NCBI GenBank assembly: GCA_020427905.1
Contig: JAGQNU010000019.1
Coordinates: 1-6,452 of the forward strand
Reading direction: 5' to 3'
Length of the DNA stretch: 6,452 nt
Source of the DNA: Candidatus Saccharimonadota bacterium
GTDB lineage: Bacteria; Patescibacteriota; Saccharimonadia; Saccharimonadales; UBA7683
Shown here: piece by piece, positions 1 through 4,997 of the stretch
Numbering within the stretch: the stretch's first letter is position 1
Layout of the letters: each line of letters opens with the position of its first letter
The notes under the pieces: generated by a model
Database searches by the model: none
What the model was told of the DNA's origin: nothing
What the model saw: the letters and a program-made list of their open reading frames with translations, nothing else
Position numbers and translations under genes: made by a program

Positions 1-556
1 TAACGGTGACACGCACTTCCCTGTTTTGTCTGAAACCTGGCACGAACTATCACGCGAGCATGTTAGTAGTGATAAGAAGAACCATTATGACTGCGATTTT
101 GTATCCTACCAACGTGGCTACAAGTACATAGATCTCACAAAAGCACGTTCTGCTGAGCAGTACGAGCAGTTTAGAAGAATTGACATTGAGCGCGAGTGTC
201 CGTTCTACCCAGATGCTATCGAGTCGGCCTCAGCAGAAGAAATGAATGTTGTGGCACAGGGGCAATACTGGACAGTTATCAAGAACATGATTCCGTATGC
301 CAATACCGACTCACACCTTGTTCTTATAGCACATGACCACGTCGAGAAACCCGAGGACTTAACGCCAGAAAGCTGGGCTGATTTGCATACAGTAATCTCG
401 GAGTATACACGCGATTTGCCATATGGAGGGATTGCGCTGCGCTTTGGTGATTTCACTCACACGGGCGCGTCAGTAGCTCATCTGCATGTACATATTATAA
501 AACCAGAGGATGATCTGGACGAAGGCGCAAAAGTTAAATTCAAGATTTCGCGCTAG
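1..556 (+). CDS. DHFR C-terminus fused to a HIT-domain nucleotide-binding protein (5' partial)
   Basis: The frame is open from the first complete codon at 2 to TAG at 554-556 (184 visible residues), so the gene starts outside the window. The TTG at 26 is an internal Leu. Visible residues 2-46 fit the end of dihydrofolate reductase: GDTHFP, a Trp, then Ser-Arg-Glu, a D-K-K-N-x-Y-D stretch and a closing F-V-S-Y-Q-R strand. That part would reduce dihydrofolate to tetrahydrofolate. After a charged linker comes a HIT domain with a TGAS loop and the triad HLHVHII (479-493). The middle His (485-487) is the expected nucleophile for hydrolysis or transfer on nucleoside phosphates. A CPFY motif stands where relatives often have a CxxC pair. 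The gene converges on the deaminase gene with a 17-nt overlap. DHFR identity rests on the tail only; the HIT call is firm. The substrate of the HIT part cannot be told. Confidence 0.82.
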   Translation, partial: NGDTHFPVLSETWHELSREHVSSDKKNHYDCDFVSYQRGYKYIDLTKARSAEQYEQFRRIDIERECPFYPDAIESASAEEMNVVAQGQYWTVIKNMIPYANTDSHLVLIAHDHVEKPEDLTPESWADLHTVISEYTRDLPYGGIALRFGDFTHTGASVAHLHVHIIKPEDDLDEGAKVKFKISR

Positions 557-1433
557 GATACTGAACGGGTTTTGTATCAGCCTGGACTGATTGAAGTGAT
601 ACTCTTCGGATCTCAATACCCTGTGCGCGGAGTACATTCTCACCATCGGTCATTGAGTATCCATCCGAGAAGTACAATGTCTCTATGCCGGTATCTGCAA
701 GCAACTTTGCACACACGGGGCACGGGAACGTACTAACAATGCACTTTGAGCCCTCAAGTTTAGTGCCCTGCTTTGCTGCCTGTGCTATTGCAGCAGCTTC
801 TGCATGCTGTGCGTTCGCAACCTCAATGGCTGTGCCTCGGTATGATTGAGAGCGAACATCTCCATCAGTTTCCGCGCTATACTGAAATGGCCTGTATTGA
901 TTGTGTTGCGCACTTAAGACCCTGTTGTCATCAAAAAATACACAGCCGACCTGTCGCCACCAGTCAACGGATTGCCTTACTTCGCGATCGAGCACCGACT
1001 TCACGTGTGATGGAATCTCACTTGCCTGTACACTCTCAGTATCAACGTCATGCTCGGAGGCAACGTTAGTTCTGTCCCAGCGTAGAAACTGAGCAACTAG
1101 TTTTGCTCGTTCGGGAGATATCGAGAATCTCTCGAGTATGCTCATCGAGATGTCATCACGGGGCATAATAAAGTCTACATCAGGATTATGCACTAGCTGA
1201 GATAAGGCAATATCCCCAATTGGTCGTACTGCTCTGTGAAGATATGATTGTAGTAATTCAGCCGATTGATCTGGATTGAGCCGGCGTAGATCTTTTCTTA
1301 CTCCATCCATTCCATTGAGCAAAGTATCATCCACAACGTGCATAGCAAAGGCAGAATCTGCATGGTGTTCAAAAAAATCAAGGTATCCGCGACTAATGAC
1401 TGGTACATGCGCGACTATGTGCCGTTCGGCCAT
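540..1433 (-). CDS. dCMP/cytidine deaminase-like zinc protein with N-terminal extra domain
   Basis: The 297-aa product carries a C-terminal cytidine-deaminase fold: H210-A-E212 and P237-C-P-V-C241 give the zinc ligands His210, Cys238 and Cys241 and the proton-shuttling Glu212. The later strands (ETLYFSDGYS, IEIRRV) fit dCMP deaminase/ComEB-type enzymes. Likely role: deamination of dCMP to dUMP in the cytosol, feeding thymidylate synthesis. Other substrates are possible. The first ~150 residues are an additional alpha/beta region (VAHVPVISRGYLDFFEHH near residues 7-24, IMPRDDIS at 89-96, FLRWDRTN at 116-123). It may be a degenerate Rossmann-like domain, but I cannot name it. The ATG at 1433 has an AGGAG Shine-Dalgarno (1441-1445) inside the end of the upstream gene, 7 nt away. 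Only 2 nt separate it from that gene's stop, so translation is probably coupled. The stop is TGA. Confidence 0.8.
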   Translation of the reverse strand: MAERHIVAHVPVISRGYLDFFEHHADSAFAMHVVDDTLLNGMDGVRKDLRRLNPDQSAELLQSYLHRAVRPIGDIALSQLVHNPDVDFIMPRDDISMSILERFSISPERAKLVAQFLRWDRTNVASEHDVDTESVQASEIPSHVKSVLDREVRQSVDWWRQVGCVFFDDNRVLSAQHNQYRPFQYSAETDGDVRSQSYRGTAIEVANAQHAEAAAIAQAAKQGTKLEGSKCIVSTFPCPVCAKLLADTGIETLYFSDGYSMTDGENVLRAQGIEIRRVSLQSVQADTKPVQYPSAKS

Positions 1434-1435
1434 TT

Positions 1436-2263
1436 TTAGGCTCCTGCGTCGTCGTTGAATACGACGTCTATATGACTCTTAACATCTTCGATGGCTGCAG
1501 GGTCTAGTCTATCAACTAAAACAGCATCAATTGCACTCTCGATTCGATCATGGAGTGCGCCGTGCTGAGCGATGCCTAGGCGGCGCAAGCGAGCGGTCGT
1601 TGAGGTAGTTGCTTGTGGCGGTAGTACTACTACTCGATCTACGAATGCATTCTCGAGGGTTTTGACCTCTTCGTCTGTATACGTACCTTCGGTTGCAATG
1701 AGTGTATGGGGGTTTACTATGCGGATGAGTTGCCAGTGTGGGTCGTCAGCTCCTTTTAGGGTAAGTAGGTCTACCGGGCGTAAGTGGGACAACATACGGA
1801 GTCGCTCCTCCTCTTGTACTACCGGGCGGTTGTCACCCTTCTTGCGTCGAACTTTTTCATCGCTATCAACTCCAACAACCAAAAAGTCCCCAAAGCGACT
1901 CGCTGCCTCAAGGTACTGAGCATGGCCGATGTGAATGATATCAAATGTTCCGGACGTAAGGACTATTTTATGCCCGAGCTGTCGCATTGCGGTACAAATG
2001 GTCGCAATGTTATGTGGGTCTGGTTGAAATCGTTTATCGAAGTTAGCCCTGTCTGTATTAAGTACCCCTCCATCATGGATTTCTGTATCACCAACTTCAA
2101 GCGTGCTCGCTGCTGAGAGTATTCCAACCACGCGCGCTAGGACCTCATCTTTTGCTGCGCCACGCTCCAAAATATCTCGTAGTTCGCCAAGAGCAGCAAG
2201 GTGCTGCTCTGGTACTCGTAAATCTCCAATTTGTGCCCCAACTGTATGTGTACCCTCTGACAT
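1436..2263 (-). CDS. HIGH-motif adenylyl/cytidylyltransferase family protein
   Basis: The 275-aa protein has a central nucleotidyltransferase domain (about residues 96-230) of the RfaE/TagD type. It shows GTFDIIHIGH (105-114) with the HxGH signature, VVGVDSDEKVRRKKG (129-143), an R-P-V-V-x-x-E-E-R-L-R-M-L block (146-158) and a closing T-S-T-T-A-R-L-R-R-L segment (220-229), the counterpart of the ISSTxxR motif. Such enzymes transfer AMP or CMP from ATP or CTP to a sugar phosphate, polyol phosphate or pantetheine phosphate. The substrate cannot be read here. About 85 N-terminal residues, largely helical, and a ~45-residue acidic C-terminal tail lie outside the catalytic domain. The ATG at 2263 follows a GAGG (2271-2274) by 7 nt. 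The gene lies 69 nt downstream of rplA and 2 nt upstream of the deaminase gene. An extended -10 promoter candidate sits in front. Confidence 0.85.
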   Translation of the reverse strand: MSEGTHTVGAQIGDLRVPEQHLAALGELRDILERGAAKDEVLARVVGILSAASTLEVGDTEIHDGGVLNTDRANFDKRFQPDPHNIATICTAMRQLGHKIVLTSGTFDIIHIGHAQYLEAASRFGDFLVVGVDSDEKVRRKKGDNRPVVQEEERLRMLSHLRPVDLLTLKGADDPHWQLIRIVNPHTLIATEGTYTDEEVKTLENAFVDRVVVLPPQATTSTTARLRRLGIAQHGALHDRIESAIDAVLVDRLDPAAIEDVKSHIDVVFNDDAGA

Positions 2264-2303
2264 TGATGAACCTCACTTAAAGCCCACCGTTTTCACTATG
2301 GGT

Positions 2304-2312
2304 AGTATATCA
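2304..2312 (-). promoter_or_regulatory. Candidate extended -10 promoter for the nucleotidyltransferase-deaminase pair
   Basis: On the minus strand the gap after rplA contains TGATATACT: a TATACT hexamer (2304-2309) preceded by the TGn extension (2310-2312). No good -35 box stands 16-18 nt upstream, which is tolerated by extended -10 promoters. Transcription would start near 2297, about 33 nt before the ATG. It would let the two downstream genes be expressed apart from the ribosomal-protein genes. No convincing terminator separates them from rplA, so read-through is also likely. Confidence 0.4.
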
Positions 2313-2332
2313 AAGAATACACAGCTCAGCTA

Positions 2333-3322
2333 CTAGCTTGTTGTGCTGACAGAGATGCTAGGACCCATAGTTGTGGTCATGGTCACCTTCTGGATGTAGG
2401 TACCTTTAACGCTCGAGGGTTTGGCATCAGCAATTGCCTTTAAGACAGTTTGTGCGTTTTCAGCAATCTGCTCTGGCTTGAAGCTCACTTTTCCAACTGC
2501 AAGGTGGATGATAGATTGCTTGTCTACACGGAACTCGACCTTACCGGCCTTTGCCTCTTTGACGGCTTCTGCAACTTTGGCGGTTACGGTACCACTCTTT
2601 GGGTTTGGCATGAGACCTTTTGGTCCAAGTACGCGAGCATACTTACCAAGCTTAGCCATGAGTTGTGGCGTAGAAATGAGAACGTCAAAGTCGATCTGCT
2701 CCTTATCGAGTTGTTGTAAGAAGTCATCCTCACCAACAATGTCAGCACCTGCCTTCTTGGCTGCCTCGTGCTGATCTGCTGGTGCAAACACTGCGATTCG
2801 TACCGTTTTACCCGTACCATGTGGCAACGCAACAGTTGCACGAATGTTCTGGTCTGCTTGGCGTGGGTCAACACCAAGATTTACGTGTAGCTCTACACTG
2901 GCATCAAACTTTACCGAACTTGTTTTAGGGAGGATCTCTGCAGCCTCTTTTACTGTGTATGTCTTGGTGGTGTCAATGAGCTCTGCAGCCTTTTTGTAAC
3001 CTTTTGAACGGCGTTCAGACTTCTGTCGCGTTTTTGGTGCAGGTCCCTTTTTGACACCAGCTTCACTTGGGTCAACCTCACCTTTGGCAACCATTTCTTT
3101 ACGCTCTTCCTTCTCTGCTGCCTCCTCGGCTTCTTTAAGGGCTTTAGCGCTGCGCTTGCCAGCTTTAGCAACTGGCGCCTTCTCGTCTGATTCTGTTACC
3201 TCTTCTGTTGTTGGTGAATCAGCATTTGCGATTGCAGCTTCAATCTCAGAAATCGTGTTCTTTTCTGAAACGTCTAGCTTTAACTTTTTAGCTTGCTCGA
3301 GTAATTCTGCTTTCTTTGCCAT
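2333..3322 (-). CDS. rplA: 50S ribosomal protein L1 with long N-terminal extension
   Basis: Residues ~103-329 are a complete bacterial L1: RRSKGYKKAAELID (104-117), LGVDPRQADQ (149-158), VALPHGTGKTVRIAVFA (164-180), KYARVLGPKGLMPNPKSGTV (227-246), GKVEFRVDK (260-268) and TMTTTMGPSISV near the end. L1 forms the mobile stalk at the ribosomal E site, helps release deacylated tRNA and represses its own mRNA. The protein is 329 aa against about 230 for the family. The extra ~103 residues begin with a SAP/HeH-like helical motif (about 4-33), followed by a low-complexity, highly charged Lys/Glu/Ala stretch (about 34-102). The ATG at 3322 is well supported by AAGGAG (3328-3333) with 5-nt spacing. The only internal Met before the core, Met77, lacks a well-placed ribosome site. 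The gene follows rplK by 49 nt, and the gap holds an L1-binding RNA. Confidence 0.96.
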   Translation of the reverse strand: MAKKAELLEQAKKLKLDVSEKNTISEIEAAIANADSPTTEEVTESDEKAPVAKAGKRSAKALKEAEEAAEKEERKEMVAKGEVDPSEAGVKKGPAPKTRQKSERRSKGYKKAAELIDTTKTYTVKEAAEILPKTSSVKFDASVELHVNLGVDPRQADQNIRATVALPHGTGKTVRIAVFAPADQHEAAKKAGADIVGEDDFLQQLDKEQIDFDVLISTPQLMAKLGKYARVLGPKGLMPNPKSGTVTAKVAEAVKEAKAGKVEFRVDKQSIIHLAVGKVSFKPEQIAENAQTVLKAIADAKPSSVKGTYIQKVTMTTTMGPSISVSTTS

Positions 3323-3327
3323 GTAGG

Positions 3328-3333
3328 CTCCTT
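3328..3333 (-). promoter_or_regulatory. Shine-Dalgarno of rplA that fixes the long start
   Basis: The minus strand reads AAGGAG here, 5 nt before the ATG at 3320-3322. It supports translation of the N-terminal extension of L1. The box begins immediately after the last pair of the L1-binding stem (3334), so protein bound to that stem should cover it. Confidence 0.85.
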
Positions 3334-3364
3334 TCGTGGTTCAAGCGGCCTTTGCCTCCCACAA
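3334..3364 (-). promoter_or_regulatory. Ribosomal protein L1 leader: mRNA mimic of the 23S rRNA L1 site
   Basis: Read as RNA from 3364 down to 3334: a lower stem UUGUGG (3364-3359) pairs with CCACGA (3339-3334) including one U-G pair. A 5' bulge GA (3358-3357) follows, then an upper stem GGC (3356-3354) with GCC (3349-3347) closed by the loop AAAG. The 3' side of the internal loop is GCUUGAA (3346-3340). From memory, the E. coli 23S L1 site has the same order: GUGG, GA, GGC, then GCC, a loop containing CUUGAA, and CCAC. Archaeal and bacterial L1 mRNA targets share it too. Translational repression by L1 of its own mRNA is established in E. coli. Here the site abuts the rplA ribosome-binding site, so it should control rplA, and perhaps rplK by coupling. 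Confidence 0.8.
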
Positions 3365-3371
3365 TTTAGTA

Positions 3372-3797
3372 TTAACCTTCGATCTCTACTCCCATTGAGC
3401 GAGCGGTACCTGCGATAACCTTTTTTGCGCCTTCAATGTCATTGGCGTTTAACACCGACATCTTCTTTTCAGCAATTTCTGTGAGTTGTGCATCAGTGAT
3501 TTTACCAACCTTATCCTTATGCGATTCAGCTGATCCCTTTTGAATACCAGCAGCTTTTCTGATCATGTCATCTGCTGGTTCCCCGATAACAGTGAAGTCA
3601 AAACTTCTGTCATCGTAGATTCTCAGATGTACGATGACATCTACGCCCATCATATCTTTGGTTTGCTCGTTGAACGGATTGATAAAATCCATCATGTTTA
3701 GGCCGTATTGACCAAGAGTAGAACCTACAGGAGGTCCTGCACTCGCCTTGCCGGCAGGAATGCGAAGCTTAAGGTTCGCGGTAACTTCTTTTGCCAT
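3372..3797 (-). CDS. rplK: 50S ribosomal protein L11
   Basis: A full-length 141-aa L11. The N-terminal domain has the proline/glycine loop AGPPVGSTLGQYGLNMMDF (about 20-38) and YDDRSF (61-66). The C-terminal rRNA-binding domain has RKAAGIQKGS (80-89), KVGKITDAQLTEIAE (96-110) and IAGTARSMGVEIEG at the end. L11 binds the GTPase-associated centre of 23S rRNA and helps factor-dependent steps of translation and RelA activation. The position matching E. coli Pro26, in the thiostrepton/factor-contact helix, is Ser, while Pro22 and Pro23 are kept. The ATG at 3797 follows AGAGG (3804-3808) by 6 nt. The gene lies between the 68-aa ORF (59-nt gap) and rplA (49-nt gap), the standard rplKA order. A promoter candidate and a hairpin precede it. 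Confidence 0.98.
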   Translation of the reverse strand: MAKEVTANLKLRIPAGKASAGPPVGSTLGQYGLNMMDFINPFNEQTKDMMGVDVIVHLRIYDDRSFDFTVIGEPADDMIRKAAGIQKGSAESHKDKVGKITDAQLTEIAEKKMSVLNANDIEGAKKVIAGTARSMGVEIEG

Positions 3798-3815
3798 TAT
3801 TATCCTCTAATTTGT

Positions 3816-3845
3816 ACTAAATATTATGTTGAAGCTCTATTTAGT
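3816..3845 (-). repeat. Inverted repeat in the rplK leader
   Basis: ACTAAATA (3816-3823) and TATTTAGT (3838-3845) are perfect 8-bp inverted arms around a 14-nt loop, ending 8 nt before the rplK Shine-Dalgarno (3804-3808). In the mRNA this is an AU-rich hairpin of modest stability. It lacks a following U-tract, so it is not a terminator. It may be a leader structure or an operator-like DNA site; function unknown. Confidence 0.4.
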
Positions 3846-3856
3846 GCGTAACTCGT

Positions 3857-4063
3857 CTATTTTATCACATATCCACTACTGTTGTCTAGCTCCTTTAAAA
3901 GCAGCATGTAGGCTTCCATATCTCCTGAATTTTTATCGATTGTAGGGTCCGTAATGATTGAGAACAAAAGCTGAGTAGCAGCACTAGTATCGATAGATGC
4001 AAGATTACGCAATTCGTTTGGTGTCGGGATGTTCGGGCGTTCTGTCCAATGCCCAAGTTCCAT
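3857..4063 (-). CDS. Small protein of unknown function between nusG and rplK
   Basis: The ORF encodes 68 aa that I do not recognise. The ATG at 4063 stands 2 nt after the nusG TAG, with AAGG (4071-4074) 7 nt upstream, so translation is probably coupled to nusG. The product is soluble-looking, with no signal peptide or membrane segment. It has a Pro-rich start (RPNIPTPNELRNLAS, about 9-23), then two likely amphipathic helices (about 28-38 and 48-60), with a net acidic composition. An Asp/Ser/Gly-rich turn joins them. The position inside a transcription-translation operon and the tight spacing favour a real gene. Its size and lack of known motifs leave room for doubt. Confidence 0.6.
   Translation of the reverse strand: MELGHWTERPNIPTPNELRNLASIDTSAATQLLFSIITDPTIDKNSGDMEAYMLLLKELDNSSGYVIK
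3859..3888 (-). promoter_or_regulatory. Candidate promoter for rplK-rplA
   Basis: On the minus strand: -35 TAGACA (3883-3888, five of six to consensus), an 18-nt spacer, and -10 TAAAAT (3859-3864, five of six) with a TGn extension (3865-3867). It overlaps the 3' end of the 68-aa ORF and would start near 3852, leaving a ~55-nt leader that contains the inverted repeat. E. coli also has a dedicated promoter for its L11 operon. This is a pattern match only; the AT-rich gap makes chance matches likelier. Confidence 0.35.
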
Positions 4064-4065
4064 AA

Positions 4066-4608
4066 CTATACCTTTTTGACTTGGAGGGCGTCGAGCTCTA
4101 CTGGGGTCTCACGGCCAAACATGCTGACCAGCACCTTGAGCTTACCCTTAGCGGCGTCAATCTCGTTGACTGCGCCATCAAAGCCCTTAAATGGTCCATC
4201 AACGATGCTGACGACCTCGCCAACAGCGTAATCAATCTTGTGTTTTGGATCTTCGGCGCCCATGCGCTTGAGGATCTTTGAAATCTCATCTTCACCAACC
4301 GGTGTAGGTTCTGTGCCCGAACCAACAAATCCCGTTACGTTCGGTGTGTTACGTACTATATACCAGACATCCTCACCCATCTTCATCTGAACAAGTACAT
4401 AGCCCTGGAAGATCTTCTTCTCAACGACTTTGCGCTTACCGTTTTTGATCTCGATCTGCTTCTCTTTTGGCACGATCACATCAAAGATCTTGTCAGCCAT
4501 ATCAAGGCTGTCGGCACGTTGTTTGATGCTCTCAGCAACCTTCTCCTCATAGCCCGAGTAGGTGTGGATTGCGTACCACTGTTTTGTTGAATCGTAACGT
4601 TTGCTCAT
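4066..4608 (-). CDS. nusG: Transcription termination/antitermination factor NusG
   Basis: A 180-aa NusG. The NGN domain (about 9-115) has QWYAIHTYSGYEEKV (10-24), IFQGYVLVQM (66-75) and the following VWYIVRNTPNVTGFVG (81-96). The KOW domain (about 126-180) has VGEVVSIVDGPFKGFDGAV (129-147) and a typical C-terminus with FGRETPVELD. NusG binds RNA polymerase through NGN and suppresses pausing. Its KOW part contacts Rho or ribosomal protein S10. The best start is the ATG at 4606-4608. A TTG one codon earlier (4609-4611) would lie only 2 nt from the Shine-Dalgarno. The gene follows secE by 17 nt and precedes the 68-aa ORF by 2 nt, the usual secE-nusG order. Confidence 0.97.
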   Translation of the reverse strand: MSKRYDSTKQWYAIHTYSGYEEKVAESIKQRADSLDMADKIFDVIVPKEKQIEIKNGKRKVVEKKIFQGYVLVQMKMGEDVWYIVRNTPNVTGFVGSGTEPTPVGEDEISKILKRMGAEDPKHKIDYAVGEVVSIVDGPFKGFDGAVNEIDAAKGKLKVLVSMFGRETPVELDALQVKKV

Positions 4609-4613
4609 CAATG

Positions 4614-4620
4614 CTCCTTT
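4614..4620 (-). promoter_or_regulatory. Shine-Dalgarno of nusG that decides its start
   Basis: The minus strand reads AAAGGAG, 5 nt before the ATG at 4608 but only 2 nt before the TTG at 4611. The spacing selects the ATG. Confidence 0.8.
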
Positions 4621-4625
4621 AAGCC

Positions 4626-4946
4626 TTAATTAAGAAAGATTTGTTTAGCGAGTTTTTTCAAACCTACATCAAGAAGTGTCGTGAATACAGAGAAGACTAC
4701 CGAGAAGAGTATAACGACAAAGGTTAACTTCCAAGCCGTTTTACGGTCTGGCCAGGTTACCTTCTTGAGCTCTTTAAACGAGTCTACAAAGTAGCCGTTG
4801 AATGGTGAGCGCAAGATGTACTTGCGGAGCCACTTCCAAGCGCCCGTTTTGCGCACAGGCATCGTTATCTTATTGATAAAACGTACGATCGAGCTGAATA
4901 ATCGCTTCACAACGTTCTGCTTGTTCTCGTCCATCTTCTTTGCCAT
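4626..4946 (-). CDS. secE: Preprotein translocase subunit SecE
   Basis: The 106-aa protein ends in a SecE core: VDSFKELKKVTWPDRKTAWK (54-73) is the conserved amphipathic cytoplasmic helix and hinge, followed by one membrane segment (about 74-94) and a short basic tail. SecE clamps SecY in the protein-conducting channel. Single-span SecE proteins are typically ~60-70 aa. Here ~50 basic, partly amphipathic residues precede the core (helix near 11-29, then KTGAWKWLRKYIL at 33-45), with no clear additional membrane span. The ATG at 4946 follows AGGAG by 4 nt; Met5 is an alternative start. It is the first gene behind the TTGATA/TATACT promoter. The rpmG gene that often precedes secE is absent. Confidence 0.95.
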   Translation of the reverse strand: MAKKMDENKQNVVKRLFSSIVRFINKITMPVRKTGAWKWLRKYILRSPFNGYFVDSFKELKKVTWPDRKTAWKLTFVVILFSVVFSVFTTLLDVGLKKLAKQIFLN

Positions 4947-4966
4947 GGTACTCCTGATGAAGTATT

Positions 4967-4988
4967 AAAAAAGAGCCTAATTTGGCCC
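4967..4988 (-). terminator. Short hairpin with U6 tract between the kinase gene and secE
   Basis: As minus-strand RNA, GGGCC (4988-4984) pairs with GGCUC (4977-4973), including one G-U, around a 6-nt loop, and six U follow (4972-4967). The 5-bp stem makes it a marginal intrinsic terminator. It is suitably placed to end the histidine-kinase transcript. It also lies at about +4 to +25 of the predicted secE transcript, where it could act as a pause or attenuator. Confidence 0.45.
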
Positions 4989-4997
4989 AATGCGTCA

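Noticed and set aside
26..28. TTG as the start codon of the HIT protein
   Set aside because: The frame is open upstream to the window edge, and the upstream residues continue the DHFR match, so this is an internal Leu codon.
540..542. Use of TGA as glycine (code 25)
   Set aside because: The deaminase and kinase both end naturally at TGA, and no conserved glycine in the window is encoded by TGA.
574..602. Inverted repeat GTATCA/TGATAC after the DHFR-HIT stop as a terminator
   Set aside because: The arms are short with a 17-nt loop, no T-tract follows, and it lies inside the deaminase coding sequence.
2321..2340. AGCT-rich repeats after rplA as a terminator
   Set aside because: The possible stems are 4-5 bp and no U-tract follows on the minus strand.
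2421..3326. Plus-strand open frames opposite rplA
   Set aside because: They are antisense to a clear L1 gene, show no recognisable domain, and are explained by its Ala/Lys-rich codon use.
4609..4611. TTG as the nusG start
   Set aside because: It is only 2 nt from the Shine-Dalgarno; the ATG one codon later has normal spacing.
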